64,000 nt of DNA from Chenopodium formosanum. Lineage: Eukaryota > Streptophyta > Magnoliopsida > Caryophyllales > Amaranthaceae. Position 1 is the first letter of the stretch; every line of letters begins with the position of its first letter. The notes below the pieces were generated by a model. It was not told where the DNA came from and did no database searches. It worked only from the letters and a program-made list of their open reading frames with translations. The stretch covers positions 25,046,501-25,110,500 of the forward strand of contig CM044869.1 in NCBI GenBank assembly GCA_024500155.1. Reading direction: 5' to 3'. Positions 1-10,430 of this stretch are shown piece by piece. Made by a program: the position numbers and the translations under genes.

Positions 1-219
1 AAGCGGTTTGAGAGGAAAAGTATGAGAAACTAAGAAACTGCAGGATTAGTAAAATAAGGTTAATGTGATGGATAGAGAAAAAGTAGTAAGAGAATTGGGG
101 CAAAATTTTACAAGGGAAGGCGGGAATTTTCCATAATGAGTTCAAGAAAAATTATACAGGAACAAGACAGGGAATTAATAAAGTGAGAAACATTGATTAG
201 TTTTCACATGCAGGAGTAC

Positions 220-2113
220 CTGCCCAACCCATATTATCGAAGCACAGAATCCCATATATACAGAGGCAGGGACCATTGTGTACCTGCATATGTAATCCGT
301 GGAATTCAAAATTATGGATAAGCTATGAATACAAAATAACATTAGCTTTTCATTGTATAAGGTGTCAATTAATATTGCAGGATCTAGGATATGTGCTCAC
401 CTCAATTCCTCAAACTTACAATTGAGTTTTAGTGCAGTTTAGGATTACCATACAATTGTACATTCAACATGATATTGCTCTCTGATAAATAGTATACCAA
501 AAAACACTGCTTACCTTACTTTCTATATAATTCAGCCATCAATAAATTATAAGGAAAAAAAATAATAATCACAATTCACTTACGACTTCCATCTAAAGAA
601 ATCCGATAGATTATTAATTACTTTTTCCTAATTCTACCATTCTAGAAAGTCAAGTGTCTTAAATACTAATTAGAAATTGCAAAACACAGCAATTAATCCT
701 TCAGTTCGAACTATTAAATCCTACGTTACTTGGACTCGGGTATCCATGTCCGACAAGGATATGTGTCTAAGTGTCCAACCCGGCTATTTTGTGAAAAATT
801 TCCAAGATTTTGAACTAAAATGAAGTGTCTAAGTGTCCCACCCATGTCCGGGTGTTGAGGGTCCGACAGGGGTACGTGAGGTGAAATGAAGAGTCCGAGT
901 AACATAGATTAAATCACATCACATTTCACATATTACACACTTGTTTTGACCCATAGACCCAATTATTTCTTAAAGAAAGAGCTCCTCTTTTCAAGGAGGC
1001 ACGACATCTACGGAGAAACTAAGCAAGAATTTTATGCATCAAGAACTATTTCCCATATTTTTTGAGGGAGATAAACATATTGTTATCAACAGACAGTGAG
1101 ACAGGAAAACATCCCAAAAGCACATAGCAAATGCCGTAAATGAAAGTTATAAGAGCACTAACCAGTTTGTTCAGTGTGAATCAGGTGAAAAAAAAGGCCA
1201 CTAGATTGAAGAGCGACATTAATACTAGGATTCTAGGAACAACAAAAACAATGGCAAAGTTTCTTATTAGAGCTGTATACAGCTCATATCACACCACAAC
1301 ATTATGGGATGAAATTATCGAAAAAATACTCGAATGAGAGGGATCTATCTCCAAGTACCAATTAAATTTAAAAGCAGACAGCAAAAAAAAGCTCTTTAAT
1401 GCATAGATTCATAATAAAGGCTCCCTAAAGTGATGCTACACTTGCTATCAAGCAAACTAGGAGAATAGTGCCACTGATTGCGCATAGTTGAGTTATTCAG
1501 TTATTAGACTAATATAGGAGTGAGAACTTGAAGTAGAAATAATTAAGGAGCTGTAAACAACAAAAATCTTGAAACGTAGAAATTACCAATTAGGCATCAT
1601 ATTTGCAGCTGTAAACAACCAATACCCAGTTGTTCCAAGGAGCAGGGCATTCTTTGATCCCAACTTTCGAACAAACAACGAGGCGAAAAACGAAAATACC
1701 ATGAATGATACATACAAAATCCCCAATGATATAGTACCCAGATCACCTTCCTGATAAACAGAATAAATTCAGCAAAAAAAAATTTAATTTGGGCACAATA
1801 CAAATGCCCAATTACTCAAATTATAATTAACTATGTGCCAATCAATCAATTAATCACAAAAATTAAAAGCAATTACAAAAAATCATGCGAAATTCAAATG
1901 ATTGATTATTCAAAATAATGCTGAAGTTAATGAAATGAAACTCACATCGTTGACCGTACTCTCGAGATTCTGAACGGCACCATAAGCCGAGAAAACGAGC
2001 AAGAAAGCTAAGCTGAGTATATGAACATCTCTTGAATGAGTTTTAGGATGATTAATAGACGCATTTTGATCAACCAAAGGTAAGTTTTCATCAGGAGAAG
2101 TTATAGACCCCAT
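220..2113 (-). CDS. UNC93-like protein 3 type membrane protein, exons 1-3, 3' part outside window
   Basis: Three exons join cleanly on the minus strand. Exon 1 is 2113-1946 (168 nt, donor GTGAGT), exon 2 is 1750-1587 (164 nt, donor GTAATT) and exon 3 is 283-220 (64 nt, donor GTACTC). Acceptors end in ATCAG and TGCAG, and phases 0 and 2 fit. The joined reading contains RDVHILS, AYGAVQNLESTVN, LGTISLGILYVSF, GSKNALLLGTTGYW and ASIIWVGQ, matching the N-terminal third of plant UNC93-like proteins (MFS-related multi-pass membrane proteins). Animal UNC93 relates to potassium-channel regulation and TLR trafficking; the plant role is inferred from family only. The start at 2113 (MGSITSPDENLPL) is preferred over an upstream in-frame ATG at 2164 because the relatives I recall begin close to the acidic, RDVHILS-containing segment. 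Exon 4 should lie left of base 1. Introns at 1-219, 284-1586 (with a MITE) and 1751-1945 show no other gene. This is the only host gene recognised in the window. Confidence 0.88.
721..907. mobile_element. hAT-like MITE in UNC93-like intron 2
   Basis: This 187-bp element has terminal inverted repeats CTACGTTACTTGGACTC and, read from the other end, CTATGTTACTCGGACTC (15 of 17 match). It is flanked by a perfect 8-bp direct duplication ATTAAATC (713-720 and 908-915). Eight-base duplications are typical of the hAT superfamily. The interior has GTCCGACA / TGTCCGAC motifs and no ORF, so it is non-autonomous. It lies between exon 2 and exon 3, away from the splice sites. Confidence 0.82.
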
Positions 2114-2304
2114 TTTATATTGAAATTGCAAATTCCAGCAAACGCTAGAATTTGAGCAATTCAAGGAAATCCTTGAGTTGAATACTGAAGTAGTAGCAAG
2201 ATCATGGACGCTTCAAATGTGATTATGATTTATGAACTGACATAGGATTTAGAAATCATCAAATCAAACATATGAAGACGAGCTTTTTTTTGGTCTCTAC
2301 CTAC
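2114..2304. other. Presumed 5' UTR and proximal upstream region of the UNC93-like gene
   Basis: The DNA directly upstream of the chosen start codon has an in-frame ATG at 2164 but no clear TATA box that I can defend. A T-rich run begins near 2284. The pararetroviral block starts within about 200 bp of the coding sequence, so the gene's promoter region may now be virus-derived or separated from older upstream DNA. This is inference from position. Confidence 0.35.
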
Positions 2305-2326
2305 TTGAGTACTCTTGGACTCTACC
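2305..2326 (+). repeat. Left copy of 22-bp direct repeat flanking the pararetroviral block
   Basis: This matches 10475-10496 at 20 of 22 positions in the same orientation. Both copies contain CTTGGACTCTACC, and each sits beside another copy of TCTACCTACTTGAG (2296-2309 and 10491-10504). The repeats could be target-site duplication, filler DNA from end joining, or terminal redundancy of the integrated virus. Confidence 0.6.
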
Positions 2327-2336
2327 AATTAGGATC

Positions 2337-2520
2337 CACTTGTATTTTAACCGACACTTTTATCGTTGGTGTTTAGTATTGATTTTAATGTCGATGGTAT
2401 ACCAACAATAACCAAGACCAGCCTACTTGGTACTCTCATTTGATACCAACGAACTCCTAATTGGTATTTCTTCTGATACCAACGAACACCTTACTTGCAT
2501 TTCTTTAGATACTATTTATA
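2337..2520. repeat. GATACCAAC repeat region, left viral end
   Basis: Two exact copies of TGATACCAACGAAC (from 2441 and 2474, 33 bp apart) and degenerate copies (ATACCAAC, GGTACT) fill this stretch. The same motif family occurs on the other side of the viral block at 10250-10430 in the same orientation. This suggests both belong to the viral intergenic region, present at both ends. Confidence 0.5.
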
Positions 2521-4072
2521 TATTAACTAGTTTTGTGCCCCGTGTGATGCCCACGCTGTTTATTAACTTTTAAGATAGCTTTTTAATCTATATGTCAAAT
2601 TTTAAAATATATCATTGATACAAAATTATTTAGCAATTGATGTGCTTTTGTGACGATTTGCTATCTAGTAGGCATGTAATGACATAAAAAAAAATTAAAA
2701 ATTAGCATAAAATAAATTAAATAAAAGAAATTTCAAAGCATGTTGGGTTGACCCGAACCCAAAACTATGGGCAAGGGTTGAACATTTCTTGGTCCGTAAC
2801 CTGAAATGACCCGATCCGAGATGACTCATGATCCGACCTTGATTGATAGGTCTACATAGTAATAGAATTATATTAGATTGTGAAGTATATTATTTTAACC
2901 GATTAGTATATATATTAGAAATGGATGTTTTACGTTTTGAACTACTTCTTTCGCTCCAAAAAAATATTATGATATTAAAAATAAATTTATATAATAATTT
3001 TTTAGAATTATAATATAAAATATTTTTTGAATAAAATTATAATTCAATTTGTACATCTAAAATATTGGTATTTTTATCGAAAATAAGCTCTAAATTAACA
3101 ATTTTATCCTTAAACTCTATCCAAACTTGATTGAAAATTGAATTCTAAACTAATTTTTTTTAATCCTATGAAGTCTATCTAAATCTATCCAACATGGCGT
3201 GACATTTGGTGAAAAGTTGGAATGCCAAGTGTCACTGTCTCATGTCCTGGCTAAAAGTTTAGCGTTATATATTAGTTATATGATATCAATTATTGTTTAC
3301 TTGTTTCTTGATTAATGACTTTTAACGGTACTAGTTATCACAACTCTACTACTTATACATCGAAATAAATTATTTTAGCAGTTTTAACAGCCTACCATGC
3401 TTAGCAATAGTAATTCTTTAACTAGAGAGTTTTGACCAATACCCGAACTTAGTCAACAATGGAACCTCCGGTGTTCTGAGCTTCCGGCTTTACCAAGGTA
3501 GCTAACCACAACCCTGTCTTCCTTAGATCAGGCTCAGCGCAGATCTAATTCGTTTCCTACCTTAGACTGTAATCTCTAATCAAACAAGTCTTACTGTGTT
3601 TATGATGGAACATATTAAACATAAAGATAACTCATTTGATATATAAGGTTCCAGGGGAAAACATTCCCTTCTGGAACGAAACTCTTACTTAATTTGAAAA
3701 GATTACAACACTACTATAATACAACAAACACACAAACTAAAAGCTTAAACAGACATAAGCTAAACTAGAGTTTTCTCTACTTTAAGAGAGATGGAGACCC
3801 AATCTTTCTCTTAAGGTGAGTATTTTTCTCTAGAGGACTCTCTAATTCTTTTAGAGCAATTCTGTAGCTAACTCTTCCAACTCTGCCTTCACTTCTTTGC
3901 CTAATGTCTTTTATTTAGGGGAAGGCTCACAAACATCACCGACACTTTCTATGGCGTACAGAAAACCATGACTCAACAAGTGAATACCGTTCATTGCTTT
4001 TCTAAAGATTCTTAAAAACAGATAAAACGTGCTACAACAGTAAAAGTAGAATACATTATTGTTGGTGTGGGC
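2521..4072. other. AT-rich non-coding DNA, probably viral intergenic sequence in part
   Basis: No ORF or RNA gene is supported. Near 2530 there is a GTGCCCCGTGTGATGCCC motif resembling ends of some plant transposons. Around 2745-2850 short GACCCGAACCC / GACCCGATCCG repeats occur. The stretch 3420-4072 lies just downstream of the last viral ORF on the viral strand, where a caulimovirid would carry its large intergenic region and promoter. I could not identify a promoter or poly(A) signal with confidence. Confidence 0.4.
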
Positions 4073-4849
4073 TCAGGACTCCATCATATCTTGTAGACCA
4101 CCTTTATTGTCTTTACTGTCTTCATAATGGACATACATTTGGTTGTCTTCTTCTATACCTAGATCCATCACACATTTGGCAGTATAGAATTCATTCCATG
4201 TGACAAAGATCTCCAATAAGAGCTCCTTTCCCTCTAAGGATAAATATCTCCCAGCTTCAACTTGTTCGAGATAATCATACACTGATTCACCATGTAATAC
4301 TCCTTCTAAATAATTTCTTAACCATTCTGGTGCTACTATAGTAGTATTTCCCATATATATTATGACTGGTGGTTCTTCCTTTATCGCGCTATGAACTGGT
4401 TAAGATACTGAGCAATATAGAAAAATCCATAAGCTCTTGCCTCAGTAGGATCTTTTACTCGTCTCTACTGGATATAGATTGGATCTTTGATTTTGCGATG
4501 AACGTCTTCAAACATGATCAGGAAATGTGGAGAGTTAACTTTTCCTTCAACCATTTCAATGTTTGCACTTTGCACTTGGACTTGTTCAACTCTTCCTTTA
4601 TATCTTGTTGCTTCATAAATTCTCCTAAAAACATACTTTCTGGAATTTCGTGAGCTTCTCAAAGAATGTAGTATTATTATCAGGAAATGGTACAATACTA
4701 TGAACCATCCCATAATCCCAAGCGTTGTAGTGCTCTGCTACATATGGTGCCCTCCATTCCAGTGAATGTGGATGAATTGACTCAGTACCCACTCTGGAAT
4801 TGGTGTTGAATATTATTCTACTTCCCCATATATCATAGATATCATACAT
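4073..4849 (-). pseudogene. Last viral ORF, position of the transactivator/inclusion-body protein
   Basis: Three overlapping minus-strand frames (4849-4625, 4713-4465 and 4354-4073) read like one acidic, tryptophan-containing protein broken by frameshifts. Visible pieces are WRAPYVAEHYNAWDYG, EYTR-poor lysine/glutamate stretches, and EWLRNYLEGVLHGESVYDYL near the end. It directly follows RNase H on the viral strand. In caulimovirids with this gene order, that slot holds the translation transactivator/inclusion-body protein. The assignment rests on position more than on motifs, so another viral accessory ORF is possible. Confidence 0.45.
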
Positions 4850-5168
4850 CTTGTATGACCTTGATACGACTAAATCTTACCAAAACCTAAAATTATTATC
4901 TATTATTTTATTTAGTATTATATTCTGAATATCAGGAATGAGTCGCAGGATAATGACCATCACTTCATACATTAGGAACCTTCAAACTGCTACATGACAA
5001 CTTTTAATTAAACCATTTTGAGATCTTTTTGATGAAACAATCATGGCCTCCACCAAGGCCCAAGTGGAGGGTGAAACCCGCTCCATTGATTTATCAGTTT
5101 CTTCAATAAGAGTTCTTCTCTCTACCTCCATCTTTTCTAGTTGATGGGCAGGAGGTTTTTCTGATGTC

Positions 5169-5606
5169 TTATGCTTCTTCGCTATTAGCTAATTCTCTGG
5201 TTAGACTATCGATCAAAGAATTCTTCGATCCCTGTATATGTTCAACAGTAAAAGAGAATTGGTTAAGAAATAATTGCCAACGCAGGAGTCTCTCTTGCGC
5301 TTGCACATTAGACAAATTCTTCTTAACAAAACCGAGTATGCCTTTGCAATCTGTTTTTATTAAGAACTGTTTAGGGGCTAAGAAGATTAAGAACTTCTCG
5401 ATCCCTCTAATGACTGCAAGGATTTCTTTTTGCATTGTAAGATAATTTAACTCATCTTTATTAAAACTTCCACTACTGTATCTGTAAAGTCTTTCTCCTT
5501 CTTTGATTTTTAACACAGCACTCCAGTGCTCATTACTAGCATCTGTTTCAAGGATTAAATCATCTTCACTAGTAGATAGTGTTAGTACAGGAAGATCTTT
5601 ACACAT
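5169..5606 (-). pseudogene. Caulimovirid RNase H domain
   Basis: An open stretch of 145 codons contains the RNase H landmarks: ETDAS (first Asp), QKEILAVIRGIEKF (Glu), IKTDCKG (Asp) and HIQGSKNSLIDSLTREL (last Asp, normally followed by A or S). This enzyme degrades the RNA strand of the RNA-DNA hybrid during reverse transcription. It follows the RT piece at 5751-6480, but a frame change lies between 5606 and 5751, so the two are no longer one polyprotein. The domain itself is intact, yet it lacks a continuous upstream frame. Confidence 0.85.
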
Positions 5607-5750
5607 AGCTTTTAAATCTTGAACAATTTTGGAATCACTTTCCTTCCTGTTCTAAGTTATTTCTTTCTTGAGTTTTTGTTGTAATGGTTTTCTTAATTGA
5701 GAAAGATTTTCTTTGAAATCAGACGCATAGGTTTAACATCCTAGAAATCT

Positions 5751-6480
5751 TTATAGTTGTTTTCTATCTTCAATTTTATCTGGAAATTTTTCAATCTTTT
5801 CTAAGATATGCTTTTGCAATATTATTTTTCCTGCTTTAATTTCTAATCCTAGAAACTCAATTTCTTGTTTAGCATAAACACATTCTTTTCCAAAGATTAT
5901 ACCATGCTCAGCACATTTTTGAGTTACCACTTTAAGATCATTCTTATGTTGCTCTAAGTCTTTTAAGAATATTAGAATATCATCTATATAGACCAAACAA
6001 CAATGATTAAGTTCTCTAAAAATATTATCTATTCTTCTCTGAAATATTTGTGGGGCATTTTTTAATCCAAATGGCATTACTAACCATTCATAATGCCCTT
6101 GAGGGGCACTAAATGCAGTTAATGGAATGCTCTCTTCTTCCATTTTAATTTGCCAGTAACCACTTTAACAATCCATTTTAGAAAACCATGTGGCTCCTTG
6201 TATTCTATTAAATAACACAGTTTTATTAGGAATGTAATAGCCATCAAAAATGGTATTGTCATTTAGCTGTTTATAATATAATTAATGACCATTCTAGCTT
6301 TACCTCTTTTCTCTTCTGCATGATTCCTTACCATGAATGCTGGACTATTATGAGGACTCTTGCTATTCCTAATTAGCTTTTTATTCAGCAATTCTATTAT
6401 TTGTTCATCAAATTCTTGTATATCTTGTTAGGTATAGACCATTTGTCTTACTCTAATAATCTTATTAGGATTTGTTAGAG
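5751..6480 (-). pseudogene. Caulimovirid reverse transcriptase, broken
   Basis: The lower part (6143-5751) is open and shows TAFSAPQGHYEWLVMPFGLKN and the catalytic LVYIDDILIF with both aspartates, then EFLGLEI. The upper part (about 6480-6145) carries the N-terminal fingers (SPAFMVRN, LNDNTIFDGYYIP, FSKMDC), but it is split by a frame change near 6270 and a stop codon at 6167-6165 just before the SGYWQIKM segment. The enzyme normally copies pregenomic RNA into DNA. As it stands, the upper RT lacks a continuous frame, so it cannot give a full-length polymerase. Confidence 0.88.
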
Positions 6481-6559
6481 TTATCTTAGCAAATGCCTTA
6501 TCATTTTCCCAATGTTCTAATGGATTTGTTGAATATAGTTTTTCACATAATTTTTCTTG

Positions 6560-7145
6560 CTACCTATTTATCTGTTCTATTAATGATGAATCACACTCAG
6601 AAATTCTAAGTGCAACCTCTCGTTGTGTAGGAGTAACCCTATCACCACGCTGGCTGCGCGTAAATTCCATAGTCTGATGAGTATAAGCCTTTGTGATTTT
6701 CTGTATAGGAACAGAATGACCGTTAATAGTAAAGATTATTTGATCAATGGTTTGTGTGCATGGAGAGTATAGTCTCTGAAAATTATTTCCTATTATCATA
6801 TCATGACTAGGTTGATCAGTTTCCCATAAAATAGGAATAACACATTGAACTGCACCAATTTCTATTGGTAATTTTTTATTACCTCCGTATGCATCATGAC
6901 ACTATTATTAGCAATTCTAACTTGCATGGGATTTTTATCCTTTTTCCACAAGAATTCTGGAAATAATGACCTCTTTCCAAAACATGTAGAACAATCACTA
7001 TCAATATATGCACATAATTTAATTTATTATAATCTTCAATGAATATATCAATTGGAATGTAAATGCTATTAGGATTGGTACTGGTTATTTCATTACAAGC
7101 TTCCATTTGCATATTAATTTCATCTTCATATACCGGTTCACTCAT
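6560..7145 (-). pseudogene. Caulimovirid aspartic protease region, broken
   Basis: Read across two frames, this holds the retropepsin-like layout of caulimovirids. There is an active-site strand at about 7015-6960 (CAYIDSDCSTCF), a following FPEFLW, a middle strand with RIAN, and the C-terminal MIIGNNFQRLYSP near 6800. The catalytic triplet reads D-S-D where the family has D-T/S-G, so the glycine is missing. Frames change between 6894 and 6800. The protein would process the viral polyprotein. Placement between movement protein and RT fits the family order. Confidence 0.75.
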
Positions 7146-7447
7146 AGTTTTGTTTTATATCCAATTACCTTCCTTTTATCAATAGGATTATTTGGATCTT
7201 CATTTTACTCTAAATTAGAATATGACCCCATATCAATGCTATGCCTTGCCGATTGTTTTAAGGCTTTTTATTTTTATATTTTTCATTTAGTTTCTTTAGT
7301 AGAACTAATATTTCTTCTTCCTCTTTTGACTTTTCATCATCTTGTTTTTTCATTCTTATTATTATTGAATTTTGTCTACTTAGACTTGGTGTTCAGGACT
7401 CATATTTCTCTGTTTTTTAGTTTTGTAGTCATCCCAATATGAAGTAA

Positions 7448-8215
7448 TCATGATTCATCAATTAACATCTTACTTGATCTATTACTTACTGTAGGGTTCA
7501 TAAAGAATTCCTCCCAAGTTTTTTCAATTTCAATTTCATTAGGATTTACTTTTATAGGTGTAATTTTCTTCTTAGGACCTCCTCCTTGCTCATATTTCTG
7601 AGCATCGACTATTTGTTTCTTAAAAGATGAGTCTATAGTATTTATCAACTTATAAACCACCTTCCATCTTAATTGTATTGGTCATGTTCCTTTATGCATT
7701 TTCACTCCTTCTTTTAATAGCTTGATAGCTAAAAACTTTGATGCAAATGAATCCTCTAAGCTCACATAATATCTAGGTTCACATATATAGCTTACCGTTC
7801 CTTAACTTAATTAAGTTACATGTGATACCACTAATTATTTGATCATAAATTCTTTATGTCTAGTATCACAAATAAAACTCAAGCATTTAACATCCTTGCG
7901 AAAATCTTGTAAAGGAGTTATGTATATTTGTACTGCACCAATACAAATATAACTATAATTTCCTTTTTCTGTATGTTTTTCTAATACTTTTCCAGTTTAT
8001 ATGATATTAATTTCGGCTGCTTTTTGTTCACAATCTTCGATTACTATACTTCCTTCCATTTCTTCACATACATATTTAGTTCTAGTTTTAAAGAAAGAAG
8101 TTTTAAATATTTTATCTTTAGTAATCTGGGGAAAATTCCAACTTTCTTTGTTTACCTGATCTAGGTCATTATCTTCAAATGAATACTCAGCTCTTTTTAG
8201 TTGGCCTATAGTCAT
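7448..8215 (-). pseudogene. 30K-superfamily movement protein, broken
   Basis: An open part starts at an ATG at 8215 (MTIGQLKRAEYSF) and ends near 7997. Another frame continues through YICIGAVQIYITPLQDF, then SYICEPRYYVSLEDSFASKF, to the open part at 7660-7448. The IGAVQIYITPL block and the 'PRYYVSL.DS' block match the core of caulimovirid movement proteins, which gate plasmodesmata. At least two stops and a frame change interrupt it. It starts just after the coat-protein frame ends at 8232, so it may have been a separate ORF or part of a fused CP-MP ORF. Confidence 0.72.
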
Positions 8216-8231
8216 TTTGCTTTTATCCTCA

Positions 8232-9393
8232 TCAATTTTCTAACTCCTCTCCTTCCATCATATTATTTATTCCTTCATAATTTTCATCTTCAAACTCATC
8301 ACTATCTTCAGGTTCTTCATTATACTCATTTTCTTCTTCTATTATTTCTACTATTCCTTTATCATTTCTTAAAGTCAATTCTAAAGCCTCATCTTCTGGT
8401 ATTTCTATGTAATCCCAACTTCCTAAGTCTTCCATTAATTTATGATTAGCTTTCTTACATTCATTAGCATAATGTCCTAATTCTCCACAAGACCAACACT
8501 TACATGTTTTCTTTTCCTCTGGACAATATGTTGCCTCTGAAAAACCTACTTGGTTTTCTATATTTATGTTTATAGTACTTTTTCTTATAGGTTTCTCCTC
8601 TTGATCGGTCAAATTTATTTTTCTTATAATTCCTTCTCTTATTATAGCTTTTTCTTTCACATCCATAGTTATTTGGGAAATCCCAACAAGTGAGAAATTG
8701 TCTTTTCATTTGTTGAGTTCCTGCAACCTCTCCACATTTCTTTTCAATCCATTTTCTTAGAAAAGCAATTCTATTACCTAGGGCATCCCTAGCTAAGAAT
8801 TTCTCTCTCCATTCTTGATATTTTTCGCTAATTTCTTCATTAAGGGGACTGGGTAATTTGTCATAGAACATTCCAAGATTTGTTTCATTTTCACCAATTT
8901 TATAATAATATGTTTTAAATTCCATAATATAATTATCAACATATTTCATATTACAGATGGACAAATTACTTAATTTTCTTTGGTATTCCATTCGTTTTTC
9001 ATTAGGATCGCCTTTAGGACCAATGAATTCTAACTCAATGTATTGACATAGCTGCCTAAACATTCTAGTAGGTGATTCACTAGCTCTTAATGCAGTTTTG
9101 ACTTCTTCATCTATTCCATCGTACCAGTCTTCTACACAGCCATAGAGACTATGTTCGATATAATTTAAGAAATTTTCAGAATTCCATTCAGTGTTTAAAT
9201 TAAGTACACTACTCATACTCATTTTCCACTGGTCTAAAACATCTTGTCTATCTCTTACACCATCTAATTTAAGCTTATAACCAGTTTGACTTATAGGTTC
9301 AAGAGTTACTTCTTCTTGTTTAGGTAAATGATTAGACATAACCTTGACAATAAACCGGGTAGTCTTCCTGGTATGTATCTTGGTCGTGTGCAA
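8232..9393 (-). pseudogene. Caulimovirid coat protein with CCHC zinc knuckle, frameshifted
   Basis: The frame at 9393-8500 encodes about 297 residues. It has a helical core (MFRQLCQYIELEFIGPKGDP, later a tryptophan-rich EEISEKYQEWREKFLARDAL) and a very basic tail (repeated KK, YKKNKFDR, KKKYYKHKYR). The next frame (8666-8232) supplies the zinc knuckle CWSCGELGHYANEC at about 8500-8457 and an acidic Glu-rich C-terminus. In the family, basic tail and knuckle lie in one protein, so a frameshift lies near 8500-8530. The product would build the capsid and bind nucleic acid. Acidic ends around a basic core are typical of caulimovirid coat precursors. Confidence 0.82.
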
Positions 9394-9450
9394 CTTCCTT
9401 CTCCTTGGTACCTAGGTCTTTGGATAACATTGTTTACATTAATATTTTTA

Positions 9451-10205
9451 TTAATTGATTTCTTCTCCAACATCATTATTATCCATTACTCTTTTACCTA
9501 GTTTATTCTCAATATTTTGTCGAACAACTTCTATGGGTAGAAAGTCTAGATCATTTAACTTCATTATTAATCCCATTTGTTGATATAAATCTTCCTCTAA
9601 AGTAACATAATTATTTTCCTCTATTTCATTATCAGAAGCAATCCCTTTTTCAGAAATTAAGTTCATGATTTCGTTAAGCTTATTAGGGTCTTCTTCCTTA
9701 TCGAATAAGGCTTGTAATTTGTTAAGCGTTTTATCCTAAAGATGAGGGCTCATCTTTAGTTTCTTTATTCTTTTCTTGGTTACTAGTAAGTCTTTTAGGG
9801 AGTGATACAGTAAACTTTTTATTTTTATCTAAATTTTGAAAAGGATACTTATATTTATACGGGATAATTTTCTCTTTATTAGGTGATACTTCTTTTCCAA
9901 ATTCATGCCTAACTTTGTTTGTTAGAGCAAGTTGAACTTGTTTAACCTGTTCTTTTAGATCGCTTACTTTTTTTTACTAATATCGGTTGTGGTTATTGAT
10001 ATCTTATTTTCGATATTAATACAATGAGCATGTATGTTATCAACTTCCGATCTTAATTCACTAATTTGATCTACTATATAATTAAGGACTGGGCCAAAAT
10101 TACTAGTATTTTCAGGAATATGATAGTAATGCTTAAAATCAGGTTTCTTACAATCAATAGAAGGCCTAGTATTCTCCAGCTTTACATAATTATTAATTAA
10201 ATTAA
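9451..10205 (-). pseudogene. Viral leader ORF(s): coiled-coil-like segment and acidic segment
   Basis: Downstream of the primer site on the viral strand, several frames read as one charged protein. First comes a heptad-like segment (DQISELRSEVDNIH, SDLKEQVKQVQLAL), then a Lys/Pro stretch. After a stop near 9738 comes an acidic 71-codon ORF (9666-9451: EENNYVTLEEDLYQQMG). A coiled coil in this position recalls the virion-associated proteins of caulimovirids, while the acidic part may be the N-terminal extension of the coat precursor. I do not recognise it by motif. Confidence 0.45.
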
Positions 10206-10232
10206 CAACTTAGTTTAGCTTTTAACTGTATG

Positions 10233-10244
10233 GCTCTGATACCA
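10233..10244 (-). other. tRNA-Met primer binding site of the pararetrovirus
   Basis: On the minus strand the sequence is TGGTATCAGAGC, complementary to the 3' end of initiator tRNA-Met, and is followed by CATAC. In caulimovirids this site primes minus-strand DNA synthesis and is taken as genome position 1. All viral ORFs lie downstream of it on the same strand. Confidence 0.88.
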
Positions 10245-10249
10245 TTCGA

Positions 10250-10430
10250 ACACAGCTAAATACCAACGAAACACTAGTTAGGATACCAATAATATATCAA
10301 CTTATACCAACAACAATATTTGTTAAATATGATACCAACCGTGGTACTATGATGATACCAACGTGTTGTAGGATGGTATTTCGCTACTACTAAGGGTGGT
10401 TTTACCTATATATCTCGTTGGTACTATACA
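10250..10430. repeat. GATACCAAC repeat region, right viral end
   Basis: Two exact TGATACCAAC copies (10330 and 10353) and several variants (ATACCAACGAAAC, GATACCAATAATA, TATACCAACAACAATA) lie just upstream of the viral primer site. On the viral strand they read GTTGGTATCA, which contains the first seven bases of the primer site. Confidence 0.55.

Noticed and set aside
1597..1803. 68-codon minus-strand ORF over UNC93-like exon 2
   Set aside because: It is the wrong frame. The splice-consistent frame in the same DNA encodes the conserved UNC93 segment.
7107..8449. Plus-strand ORFs rich in Phe/Leu (7107-7442, 8201-8449)
   Set aside because: They are antisense shadows of Lys/Glu-rich viral coding sequence and have no domain.
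10233..10244. tRNA gene fragment
   Set aside because: Only the 12-base complement of the tRNA-Met 3' end is present, as expected for a primer site; no cloverleaf can be drawn around it.
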